Positions 53,838 to 61,926 of a stretch of DNA of 64,000 bases are shown in pieces. The first letter of the stretch is position 1. Every line of letters begins with the position of its first letter. A model generated the notes under the pieces. It was not told the origin of the DNA. It did not search any database and worked only from the letters and a program-made list of their open reading frames with translations. Origin of the DNA: Terribium retamae (lineage in GTDB: Bacteria; Pseudomonadota; Alphaproteobacteria; Rhizobiales; Rhizobiaceae); contig NZ_JAKREW010000032.1 in NCBI RefSeq assembly GCF_022347545.1, positions 1 through 64,000 of the forward strand. Direction: 5' to 3'. A program made the position numbers and the translations under genes.

Positions 53838-54057
53838 TGAGCAAGTCCTCGTTGGAGCAGACAGGGTAGCGCAGCTGTATCCGACGAGGAAGTCAATCCG
53901 CCGGGTATGATCGCAGCATGATAGAAAAAACGTCCAGGAATACCGTTCCTGCGAGCATGAGAATCCATACCCTTGGGGAAAGGAAGAATTTGGACCGTCT
54001 CCCGTCCGATAGGCGGAGGGGGTGCGCCTCGGCGAAAAATGCCCAGGCGCACCGTCA

Positions 54058-55344
54058 TCAATGCTTCAGCCGGTCGCGCATGGCGTACCAGAGCATGCCG
54101 AGCACATAGAGCGGTCCGCGCAGCGCGGACCCGCCCGGGAACGGCATCGGGTTCAGCCCCTCGAACAGCGCGAAGCGGCTGGTCTCGCCGGACATTGCCT
54201 CGACCAGCAGCTTTCCGGCGAGCGTCGACAGGATGACGCCCATGCCGGAATAGCCATGCGCGAAATAGACCTCGCCGTCGCGGCCGACATGCGGAAAGCG
54301 CGACGTGGTCACCGACACCAGCCCGCCCCAGGCATAGTCGATCCGGCGGCCCTTGAGCTGCGGGAAGGTCTGCTCCATGTGGGGGCGCACGAAGGCCTGG
54401 ATGTCGGCGGGTGGACGCGGCGTGTAGCGCTCGCCGCCGCCGAACAGCAGGCGCCCGTCGGCCGAGAGCCTGTAGTAGTTGACGACGAAGCGCGAGTCCG
54501 AGACGGCAGCGTTGCTGGGGATGATCTCGGCGGCATCGGCCAGCGGCTCGGTTGCGACGATATAGTTGCCGATCGGCATGATGCGGCTCTCCACGCGCTT
54601 GTCGATGCCGGCGAGCAGAGCGTCGCCGGCAAGCACGGCATGGCGGGCCCGCACTGCGCCTTGTGGTGTCTCCACCCGGATGCCGCCACGTCGGTCGAGC
54701 CGCAGCGCCGGCGTACCCTCATGGATCGTCACCCCTGCTTCCACGGCCGCGCGCGCCAGCCCCAGCGTATAGTTGAGCGGATGCATGTGACCGCCCAGCG
54801 CGTCGAAGAACGCGCCTTTATAGGGCGAGGCGACCGCGTCCAAAGCGTCAGTGGCGGACAGCATGCGCGCATGCGGATAGTCCATCACCGTGGCCAGGCA
54901 TTCGACCTCGCGCTCGAACCAGGCTGCGTCGCCATCGCTGACGGCGCAGACCAGATGGCCGGTCTTTCTGAGGTCGCAGTCGATGGCGTGGCGCTCGATC
55001 ATCTCCAGCACCAGCCCCCAGGCGGAGAAGGCGAGATCGAACAGTGCCTTGGCGCGTTCACGGCCGTAGAGCGCGACGAGCTCCAGCGGTCCCTTGCGCA
55101 GGCCGACGATCATCTGCCCGCCATTGCGCCCGGAGGCGCCCCAGCCGATGCGGCCGCCTTCCAGCAGCACCACCTTCAGGCCGCGTTCAGCTGCGTGCAA
55201 CGCGGCAGAGAGACCGGTGCAGCCGCCGCCGACCACGACGAGGTCGGCATCGACCTCGCCGATGAGCGGTGCGTGATGCGGCGCCGGACTGGCCGTCGCC
55301 GCATAATAGGACCGTTCCATATCGAGTCCGGAGTTGAAGCCCAT
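54058..55344 (-). CDS. puuB: Gamma-glutamylputrescine oxidase PuuB
   Basis: A 428-residue FAD-dependent DAO-family oxidase: LVVVGGGCTGLSAALHAAER, WGASGRNGGQMIVGL, and FAHGYSGMGVILSTLAGKLL near the C-terminus. PuuB oxidises gamma-glutamylputrescine in putrescine breakdown. It starts two bases after the glutamine-synthetase-like puuA stop. ATG 55344 follows GGGAGG by eight bases. Confidence 0.85.
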   Translation of the reverse strand: MGFNSGLDMERSYYAATASPAPHHAPLIGEVDADLVVVGGGCTGLSAALHAAERGLKVVLLEGGRIGWGASGRNGGQMIVGLRKGPLELVALYGRERAKALFDLAFSAWGLVLEMIERHAIDCDLRKTGHLVCAVSDGDAAWFEREVECLATVMDYPHARMLSATDALDAVASPYKGAFFDALGGHMHPLNYTLGLARAAVEAGVTIHEGTPALRLDRRGGIRVETPQGAVRARHAVLAGDALLAGIDKRVESRIMPIGNYIVATEPLADAAEIIPSNAAVSDSRFVVNYYRLSADGRLLFGGGERYTPRPPADIQAFVRPHMEQTFPQLKGRRIDYAWGGLVSVTTSRFPHVGRDGEVYFAHGYSGMGVILSTLAGKLLVEAMSGETSRFALFEGLNPMPFPGGSALRGPLYVLGMLWYAMRDRLKH

Positions 55345-55346
55345 GA

Positions 55347-56705
55347 TCACACCCTCCCGAAGAGGTGATCACGCTCCCAGGCGGTGATGACGCCCTGGAA
55401 GTTGTCCAGCTCGACCTGCTTCAGCCGCAGGAAGGCGTTGGTGAAGCGATGGCCGAGCAGCCGGCGCACCGGTTCGCAACCGTCGAGGCGCGCCAGCGCA
55501 TCCTCCAGCGTGCGCGGCAGATCGGGCTTGATCGTGTAGGCATTGGCCGGCGCTTCCGCCCGCCGTGCCAGCCCCTCCTCGATGCCGAGATAACCGCACA
55601 GCAGCGACCCGGCCATGGCGAGATAGGGATTGGCGTCGGCGCCGGGCAGCCGGTTCTCGACACGCCGGCCGATGCGTTTCGAACCCGGCACGCGCAGGCC
55701 GCAGGTGCGGTTGTCACGCGCCCATTCGACATTGTTCGGCGCGCTGAACCCAGGCTTCAGCCGGCGGAACGAATTCACATTGGGCGCAAACAGCGGCATG
55801 GCCTGCGGCACATAGGTCTGCAGCCCGCCGATGAACTGCGAGAACAGCGTGGTGTCGCCGTCGTCTTCGTCGGCGAACAAATTGAGGCCAGTCTCGGCAT
55901 CGACCACCGACATGTGCAGGTGCATCGAGCTGCTCGCCTGTTCGGCGATCGGCTTGGCCATGAAGGTGGCAGCCAGCCCGTGCTCGCGCGCCGCCTGCCG
56001 CACCAGCCGCTTGAACAGCAGCACCTGGTCGGCGAGCCGCAGCGGGTCGCCATGCTTGAAGTTGATCTCGAGCTGGCCGGCGCCGGTTTCGTGGATCATC
56101 GTGTCGAGCGGCAGCGACATGATTTTCGCCTGCCGGTAGATCTCGTCGATGACCAGCTGGAACTCGCCGAGCGCTTCCAGGTCGTAGGGCGCGGCCGAAG
56201 TCTCGGCGCGGCCCGAAACACCGATGGGCGCGCCGGGCGGCAGGGTCGGGTCCGGGTTCGGCGCGGTGAGGAAGAATTCCAGTTCCGGCGCCATCACCGG
56301 CCGCCAGCCGCGCGCGGTATAGAGTGCGATCACCGATTTCAGCACCTGCCGCGGCGACGATGGCCACGGCGTACCGTCCTGGGCAAAGGCATCGCAGAAG
56401 ACATAAGCTCTTGCCGGGGCCTGGCCGGGCCGGGTTCCCACCGCCAGGCAGAGGCTGGCAAGGTCGGGCTGGAGCCGCATGTCGGCATCCTGGTAGGCGC
56501 TTTCGTCGTCTATGGCGCCTGTGTATTGGCCGGTCACCGCCACCATGAAGGCGCTGTTCGGCAGCATGATCGCGGCGTCGTCGGGTGCCGCCAGAAGTTT
56601 CGGTGCAGGCACGATCTTGCCGCGCAACACACCATTCATGTCAGGTACCAGGCACTCGACTTCCGAGATCGCCTGTTGTTCGAGCCAGTTCGCCGTATCA
56701 GTCAT
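55347..56705 (-). CDS. puuA: Gamma-glutamylputrescine synthetase PuuA
   Basis: A 452-residue glutamine-synthetase-family ligase. Motifs include MAPELEFFLTAPNPDP, IHETGAGQLEINF, SSSMHLHMSVVD and the NRLPGADANPYLAMAGSL region. PuuA joins glutamate to putrescine using ATP. Adjacent puuB fixes the pathway. Its start overlaps a 35-codon upstream ORF. Confidence 0.85.
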   Translation of the reverse strand: MTDTANWLEQQAISEVECLVPDMNGVLRGKIVPAPKLLAAPDDAAIMLPNSAFMVAVTGQYTGAIDDESAYQDADMRLQPDLASLCLAVGTRPGQAPARAYVFCDAFAQDGTPWPSSPRQVLKSVIALYTARGWRPVMAPELEFFLTAPNPDPTLPPGAPIGVSGRAETSAAPYDLEALGEFQLVIDEIYRQAKIMSLPLDTMIHETGAGQLEINFKHGDPLRLADQVLLFKRLVRQAAREHGLAATFMAKPIAEQASSSMHLHMSVVDAETGLNLFADEDDGDTTLFSQFIGGLQTYVPQAMPLFAPNVNSFRRLKPGFSAPNNVEWARDNRTCGLRVPGSKRIGRRVENRLPGADANPYLAMAGSLLCGYLGIEEGLARRAEAPANAYTIKPDLPRTLEDALARLDGCEPVRRLLGHRFTNAFLRLKQVELDNFQGVITAWERDHLFGRV

Positions 56706-56805
56706 ATCCCACCACTTCTATGCGCCAGTCAGAAATCTTGTCCGAGATTGCGAGCAGGTCGGTGGGCAGAGGACCGGAGCGTGGGCGCAGGTTGTCGAAG
56801 TGCAT
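56698..56805 (-). CDS. 35-residue ORF overlapping the puuA start
   Basis: ATG 56805 with AGGAGAACGACA upstream encodes MHFDNLRPRSGPLPTDLLAI and a C-terminal DKISDWRIEVVGYD. Its stop lies inside the first codons of puuA (ATGACTGA), so puuA translation may depend on it. It could be a leader peptide or a small partner protein. Confidence 0.5.
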   Translation of the reverse strand: MHFDNLRPRSGPLPTDLLAISDKISDWRIEVVGYD

Positions 56806-56936
56806 TGTCGTTCTCCTGTTTGAGACATGCCGTGACCGGCAGCGCGGAACCGCGCCCTGGTTTGTTGCCATGCCTGTCATACAGGCCGCAAGCCACCGCC
56901 CCGGGGCACTTCTGATCCAGGCGCGGGGCGAACGGC

Positions 56937-59093
56937 ATGCCAGAGCCGACGGGGATCAAAGCTCAGGAGATGAAGCCGATTGCGAACGAAACAGAAACGA
57001 TGCTTCATGCCCCGATGAACATCGCCGTCCGTGATTCGCTCGAGCAGCCTGCCTATCTGTCGAAACTGAACGACGGGCAAAGGGCGGCGGTCCTGCACGG
57101 CGACGGTGCGGTTTGCGGCCCGCTTCTCATCATCGCGGGCGCGGGATCCGGCAAGACGAACACGCTTGCCCATCGCGTCGCCCATCTCATCGTCCGCGGC
57201 GCCGATCCTAGGCGCATCCTTTTGATGACATTCTCGCGCCGCGCCGCCACCGAGATGACGAAGCGCGTCGAGCGGATCGCCGCCGAAGTGATGAAGGACA
57301 AGGCCGCAAGCCTGATGGAAGGCCTGACCTGGGCCGGCACCTTCCACTCCATCGGGGCAAGACTGCTGCGGGACTATGCGCTGGAGATCGGGCTGGAGCC
57401 GAGCTTCACCATCCATGATCGCGAGGATTCCGCCGACCTGATGAACCTGGTCAGGCACGAACTCGGTTTTTCGGAGACCGAGAACCGCTTTCCGACGAAG
57501 GGGACATGTCTTTCGATCTACTCGCGTGCCGTCAATTCGCAGGACGCGCTCGAAAAGGTCGTCGGCGACAATTTCCCGTGGTGTGTCGGCTGGGCCGAGG
57601 AGCTGAAGCGCCTGTTCGGCGCCTATGTCGAAGCCAAGCAGCGGCAGAACATCCTCGACTATGACGACCTGCTGCTCTACTGGGCGCAGATGGCTGGCGA
57701 GGCCGAGATCGCCGCGCATCTGGCCTCGCGCTTCGATCACATCCTCGTCGACGAATACCAGGATACCAACCGGCTCCAGGCATCGATCCTGACGGCGATC
57801 AAACCGGGCGGCGAGGGCCTGACTGTGGTGGGCGACGATGCCCAATCCATCTATTCGTTCCGCGCCGCGGAAGTGCGCAATATCCTCGACTTCCCGGCCC
57901 TTTTCCCCTCGCCGGCCGAAATCGTGACGCTCGATCGCAACTATCGCTCGACCGATGCGATCCTGAATGCCGCCAATGCCGTCATCGGCGAGGCCAGCGA
58001 ACGCTTCACCAAGAACCTTTGGACCGAACGCTGCTCGCTCGAAAAGCCAGCGATCGTGACCGTTCGCGACGAGGCCGAACAGGCAAGCTATATCTGCGAC
58101 GAGGTGCTGAAGGAGCGCGAGACGGGCACGCCGCTGAAACAGCAGTCGGTGCTGTTTCGGGCGTCCCACCATTCGGGTCCGCTCGAGGTCGAGCTGACCC
58201 GGCGCAACATCCCCTTCGTCAAGTTCGGCGGGCTGAAATTCCTCGACGCCGCCCACGTCAAGGACGTGCTGGCCGTGCTGCGGTTCGTGCAGAATCCGCG
58301 CGACCGCATCTCCGGCTTCCGTGTCATGCAGCTGTTGCCGGGGATCGGGCCTGCCGCGGCATCCCAGGCGATCGACAGTATGGAAACCTCGCTCGACCTC
58401 GAGATGGGCCTCGCCCGTTTCGCACCGCCGGCCCGTGCCGCCAGGGACTGGCCGCAATTCGTCGAGCTGTTCTGCGATCTGCGCCGCAGCCCCGGCTGGC
58501 CGGCGGAGATGGAGCGGGCACGGCTGTGGTACGAACCCCATCTCGAGCGCAACCACGAGGACGCGACGGTGCGCCGGGCGGACCTGCTGCAGCTGGAGCA
58601 GATCGCCTCGGGCTATCCGTCGCGCGACCGCTTCCTGACCGAGCTGACGCTGGACCCGCCCAGCGCCACCAGCGACGAAGCCGGGCCGCCGCATCTCGAC
58701 GAGGATTATCTGATCCTTTCGACGATCCACTCGGCCAAGGGCCAGGAATGGACCAAGGTGTTCGTCCTCAACGTCGTGGACGGCTGCATCCCGATCGACC
58801 TGAGCGCCGGCGAACGCAAGGAACTGGAGGAGGAGCGCCGGCTGCTCTATGTCGCGATGACGCGGGCGAAGGATTCCCTTCACCTGGTCACGCCGCAGCG
58901 CTTCTACACATCCGGCCAGGCCGCGCGCGGCGACAGGCATGTCTATGCCTCCAGGACGCGCTTCATCCCCTCGCACATCCTGCAGCATTTCCACCTGACC
59001 TCCTGGGCCAGCAAGGCGCTTCGCGACGACCAGTCGGCGCGGCCGCGCGCCAGCGTCGACCTCAAGGGCAAGATGCGTTCGATGTGGAAATGA
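56937..59093 (+). CDS. UvrD/REP-type ATP-dependent DNA helicase
   Basis: A protein of up to 718 residues in superfamily 1A: Walker A AGAGSGKTNTL, motif II DEYQDTN, motif III VGDDAQSIYSFRAAE, motif IV LDRNYRST, motif V STIHSAKGQEW and motif VI YVAMTRAKDS. It unwinds DNA in repair or replication restart. The true start may be one of several later ATGs (56970, 57000, 57015). Confidence 0.88.
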   Translation: MPEPTGIKAQEMKPIANETETMLHAPMNIAVRDSLEQPAYLSKLNDGQRAAVLHGDGAVCGPLLIIAGAGSGKTNTLAHRVAHLIVRGADPRRILLMTFSRRAATEMTKRVERIAAEVMKDKAASLMEGLTWAGTFHSIGARLLRDYALEIGLEPSFTIHDREDSADLMNLVRHELGFSETENRFPTKGTCLSIYSRAVNSQDALEKVVGDNFPWCVGWAEELKRLFGAYVEAKQRQNILDYDDLLLYWAQMAGEAEIAAHLASRFDHILVDEYQDTNRLQASILTAIKPGGEGLTVVGDDAQSIYSFRAAEVRNILDFPALFPSPAEIVTLDRNYRSTDAILNAANAVIGEASERFTKNLWTERCSLEKPAIVTVRDEAEQASYICDEVLKERETGTPLKQQSVLFRASHHSGPLEVELTRRNIPFVKFGGLKFLDAAHVKDVLAVLRFVQNPRDRISGFRVMQLLPGIGPAAASQAIDSMETSLDLEMGLARFAPPARAARDWPQFVELFCDLRRSPGWPAEMERARLWYEPHLERNHEDATVRRADLLQLEQIASGYPSRDRFLTELTLDPPSATSDEAGPPHLDEDYLILSTIHSAKGQEWTKVFVLNVVDGCIPIDLSAGERKELEEERRLLYVAMTRAKDSLHLVTPQRFYTSGQAARGDRHVYASRTRFIPSHILQHFHLTSWASKALRDDQSARPRASVDLKGKMRSMWK

Positions 59094-59227
59094 GGCGCCG
59101 GCAGGTAGCCGTGACAACCCATGAAGCCCGTCAGCCTCGACCTCGCAAGGGAGCGAAGCGACCGGAGAATGTCAGGTATCATCCCGGAACGCAGGCAATG
59201 CCGGCCCAGCGTCGTCAAATCCGACCG

Positions 59228-59656
59228 CTATGCCTTCCACATCGCTGAACGCAGAAGCGCCTGCATGTGCTGCGGCAGGTCGAGTTCGCCTCGCGCTTCG
59301 ATCTGCAACAGATAGCTCGCCTTGGCCATGCGATCGTCTTCCGTGACCGAAGGATGGGCGCAGATCGCCAGAAGCGTCTCTTCTTCGGTTCGGCAGGCTT
59401 TTTCGAAGGCGCTGCCATGACTGCCGGTTTCCTCGACAGTTCTGCCAAGTGCGGCATATGCCGACCTATGGGCCTCTATCAGAGCCGCCAATTCGGTGCC
59501 CCGGCGCGGAGCGTCAAGTGCCATGGCTTCGACGGTGGTTGCGACGACGACGCTACCGGATTGCAGAAGCAAGGCGCGGCGATTGATCCTGGACGTGGTG
59601 ACTTCTCCTCTGGCCAGTGTTGGAACGGGTGCACCATAACACGATGGATTGTCCAT
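59228..59656 (-). CDS. Exported or Tat-like hypothetical protein
   Basis: A 142-residue protein with a twin-arginine-like leader (NRRALLLQSGSVVVATTVEA). An Ala/Glu-rich helical body follows (ELAALIEAHRSAYAALGRTV; PQHMQALLRSAMWKA). Similar leader-plus-helix proteins are frequent in rhizobia. No function known. Convergent with the helicase. Confidence 0.55.
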   Translation of the reverse strand: MDNPSCYGAPVPTLARGEVTTSRINRRALLLQSGSVVVATTVEAMALDAPRRGTELAALIEAHRSAYAALGRTVEETGSHGSAFEKACRTEEETLLAICAHPSVTEDDRMAKASYLLQIEARGELDLPQHMQALLRSAMWKA

Positions 59657-59884
59657 TCCTGTCAGGAGCGATCGCGGCTGCAGCCTGCGACCAGCCAGCT
59701 TGATGCGCTGCCGGCCTCTGGAGCGATCTAGGCAGTGGGGCCGCACGTGATCCGGCGCTTCTTCGCCCCCGCAGCAAGGGTGCGCCGAGCACGACAGCCT
59801 CGTCCCTGTGAAAAGGCCATTGCACGCCGTGATGCGCTCCCACGAATGTGCTAATGCATCTCGGCAAATGATTTGGAGACGGCG
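59657..59884. other. Divergent intergenic region before the HWE kinase
   Basis: No gene is evident. The kinase ribosome site GGAG (59875-59878) lies at its right end. No EcfG motif seen. Confidence 0.4.
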
Positions 59885-61318
59885 TTGGATATCGACACCT
59901 TGCCTGCGACGCCGGACATGGCGGAACTCATCCGCAGCTATGACTGGGCAGGCACCAGCCTGGGTTCCCAGGCTGAATGGCCGTCCTGCCTCCGGCTCGC
60001 GGTCGATCTCATGCTGCCCTCCACCGCCCAGATCGTGATGTTCTGGGGACCGGAGTTCATAGCCCTCTACAACGATGCCTACGCGCCGACGATCGGAGCC
60101 AAGCATCCTCGAGCGCTTGGCAGGCCTGCCCGCGAAAACTGGTCGGAACTCTGGGACGACCTGGAGCCGCTGCTGCAGCGCGTCCTTCAGCACGGCGAAA
60201 CCGTGTCGGCGAAAGACCGGCCCTTTTACATCGAGAGGCATGGCCATCCCGAGAACGTGTTCTTCGACATTTCCTATTCGCCCGTTCGCGACGAGGCCGG
60301 GTTGGTACGGGGCGTTTTATGCATCGTGAGCGAAACAACCGAGCGTGTGCGTGCCCAGGAAACGCTTCAGCGGCTGGCCGCGATCATCGAATCGTCCGAT
60401 GACGCGATCTTGAGCATCGACCTCGATGCCAGGATAACGAGCTGGAATGAAGGCGCGGAGCGGCTCTATGGCTTTTCAGCCGAGGACATCGTCGGCCAAT
60501 CGGTGACGGTCCTTTTGCCCAAGGACCGGTCGGAAGAAGAACACGCCATACTTTCCCGTATCCGCCGCGGGGAACGGGTGGACCCCTACGAAACCCTGCG
60601 CGTTCACAAAAGCGGCGCGAACATCGACGTGTCTCTTACGGTCTCGCCCATTCGAGACGCCGCCGGGCACATTGTCGGGGCATCGAAAATCGCAAGGGAC
60701 ATCCGGGGCAGGAAGGAAGCGGAACGGCTTCAACGCCTGCTCATGAACGAATTGAAGCACCGGGTGAAAAACGTGCTGGCAACCGTTCGGGCAATCGCCA
60801 CAAAGACTTTCCGGGGCGAAGTGCATGCGCTGGCGAGAGCTGCGTTCGATGCCCGTCTCCTCGCACTGGCCAAGGCGCACGACCTGCTGACCGCGGAACG
60901 GTGGAGCGGAGCAGAGCTGTCCGCTCTCGTTGCCGAGGTCCTGTCTCCCTACGACGTGGCCAATTTCGAAATCAGCGGTCCGCAACTGCGGTTGCCCTCC
61001 GAAGTGGTGCTGCCGTTCTCACTGGCTTTGCATGAGCTCGCGACGAACGCGGCCAAATATGGTGCCTTGTCCGTTCCCTCCGGGCGAGTGGATATCCGTT
61101 GGGACGTCATCGGAGGCGAAAGCCCGCGTCTCACCATGTCCTGGACAGAACGAGGCGGTCCGGTCGTGGCGACGCCACGCCGAATGGGCTTCGGATCCCG
61201 ATTGATCGAATTGTTGTCCACGCAGATGAACGGTGAGGTTCGGATAAATTACCCACCGACGGGCGTCGTGTGCGAAATCAGTGCTCCCTTCCAGGGCGAT
61301 TTGATCTCGGAGAGGTAA
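59885..61318 (+). CDS. PAS-domain HWE-family histidine kinase
   Basis: A 477-residue sensor kinase without membrane spans. Two PAS-like domains (about residues 20-150 and 160-280; DILSIDLDARITSWNEGAER-type pattern) precede an HWE kinase domain. The phospho-acceptor is NELKHRVKNVLATVRAIATK, with an ATP site ALHELATNAAKYGALS and SWTERGGPVV. HWE kinases often feed the PhyR-EcfG stress cascade. TTG 59885 has GGAG six bases upstream. Confidence 0.8.
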   Translation: MDIDTLPATPDMAELIRSYDWAGTSLGSQAEWPSCLRLAVDLMLPSTAQIVMFWGPEFIALYNDAYAPTIGAKHPRALGRPARENWSELWDDLEPLLQRVLQHGETVSAKDRPFYIERHGHPENVFFDISYSPVRDEAGLVRGVLCIVSETTERVRAQETLQRLAAIIESSDDAILSIDLDARITSWNEGAERLYGFSAEDIVGQSVTVLLPKDRSEEEHAILSRIRRGERVDPYETLRVHKSGANIDVSLTVSPIRDAAGHIVGASKIARDIRGRKEAERLQRLLMNELKHRVKNVLATVRAIATKTFRGEVHALARAAFDARLLALAKAHDLLTAERWSGAELSALVAEVLSPYDVANFEISGPQLRLPSEVVLPFSLALHELATNAAKYGALSVPSGRVDIRWDVIGGESPRLTMSWTERGGPVVATPRRMGFGSRLIELLSTQMNGEVRINYPPTGVVCEISAPFQGDLISER

Positions 61319-61363
61319 GCACCCAAACCGGGATATGGAAGTCGTCCGGCCCGCCTGCCGGTC

Positions 61364-61388
61364 GGAACTTGCCGCCGGGTTTGGAGTT
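61364..61388 (+). promoter_or_regulatory. EcfG-type general stress promoter
   Basis: GGAAC (61364-61368), 17 bases, GTT (61386-61388), ending 33 bases before the start codon of the PPC/DUF296 gene. Confidence 0.65.
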
Positions 61389-61420
61389 AGCCTCGAAGAC
61401 GGCAAAGTCTGCGAGGTGAC

Positions 61421-61864
61421 ATGAAATCGAAACTGCTTAGCGAGACGTCAGGGCAGCGAACCTTCGTTGTCGTGCTTGATCCCGGCGAAGAGGCCATCAC
61501 GGCGCTGTCCGATTTCGCCAGCGAAAAGGGAATCACGGCCGCCTCGGTGACGGCGATCGGCGCCTTTGAGAAGGCCGTCGTCGGTTGGTTCGATTTCGGC
61601 TCGAAGTCCTATCGCAGGATTGCGGTCGCGGAACAAAGCGAGGTGCTGAGCGCGATCGGCGATATCGCCGTGGCCGACGGCGGCAAGCCTGGCCTGCACA
61701 TACACGCCGTGCTGGGACTGAGCGACGGACAGACCCGCGGCGGTCACCTCATGGAAGGAACCGTGCGTCCGACGCTGGAGGTGATGGTCGTGGAATCTCC
61801 CGGCTATATGCGCCGAACCAAGCGCGAGGACCTCGGCATCGCTCTCATCGATCTCGAAGCCTAG
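61421..61864 (+). CDS. PPC/DUF296-domain protein
   Basis: A 147-residue PPC (plant and prokaryote conserved, DUF296) protein: FVVVLDPGEEAITALSDFAS, ITAASVTAIGAFEKAVVGWF and the metal-site GLHIHAVLGL with a later GGHLMEG. Bacterial members bind DNA or a metal; the role is unclear. The EcfG promoter suggests stress induction. Confidence 0.8.
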   Translation: MKSKLLSETSGQRTFVVVLDPGEEAITALSDFASEKGITAASVTAIGAFEKAVVGWFDFGSKSYRRIAVAEQSEVLSAIGDIAVADGGKPGLHIHAVLGLSDGQTRGGHLMEGTVRPTLEVMVVESPGYMRRTKREDLGIALIDLEA

Positions 61865-61926
61865 CCGGAGGACAGCCTTACGAGGACAGCGGCGCCAGCG
61901 CGAGCCCTGGCCGCTAGGCTATTCCC

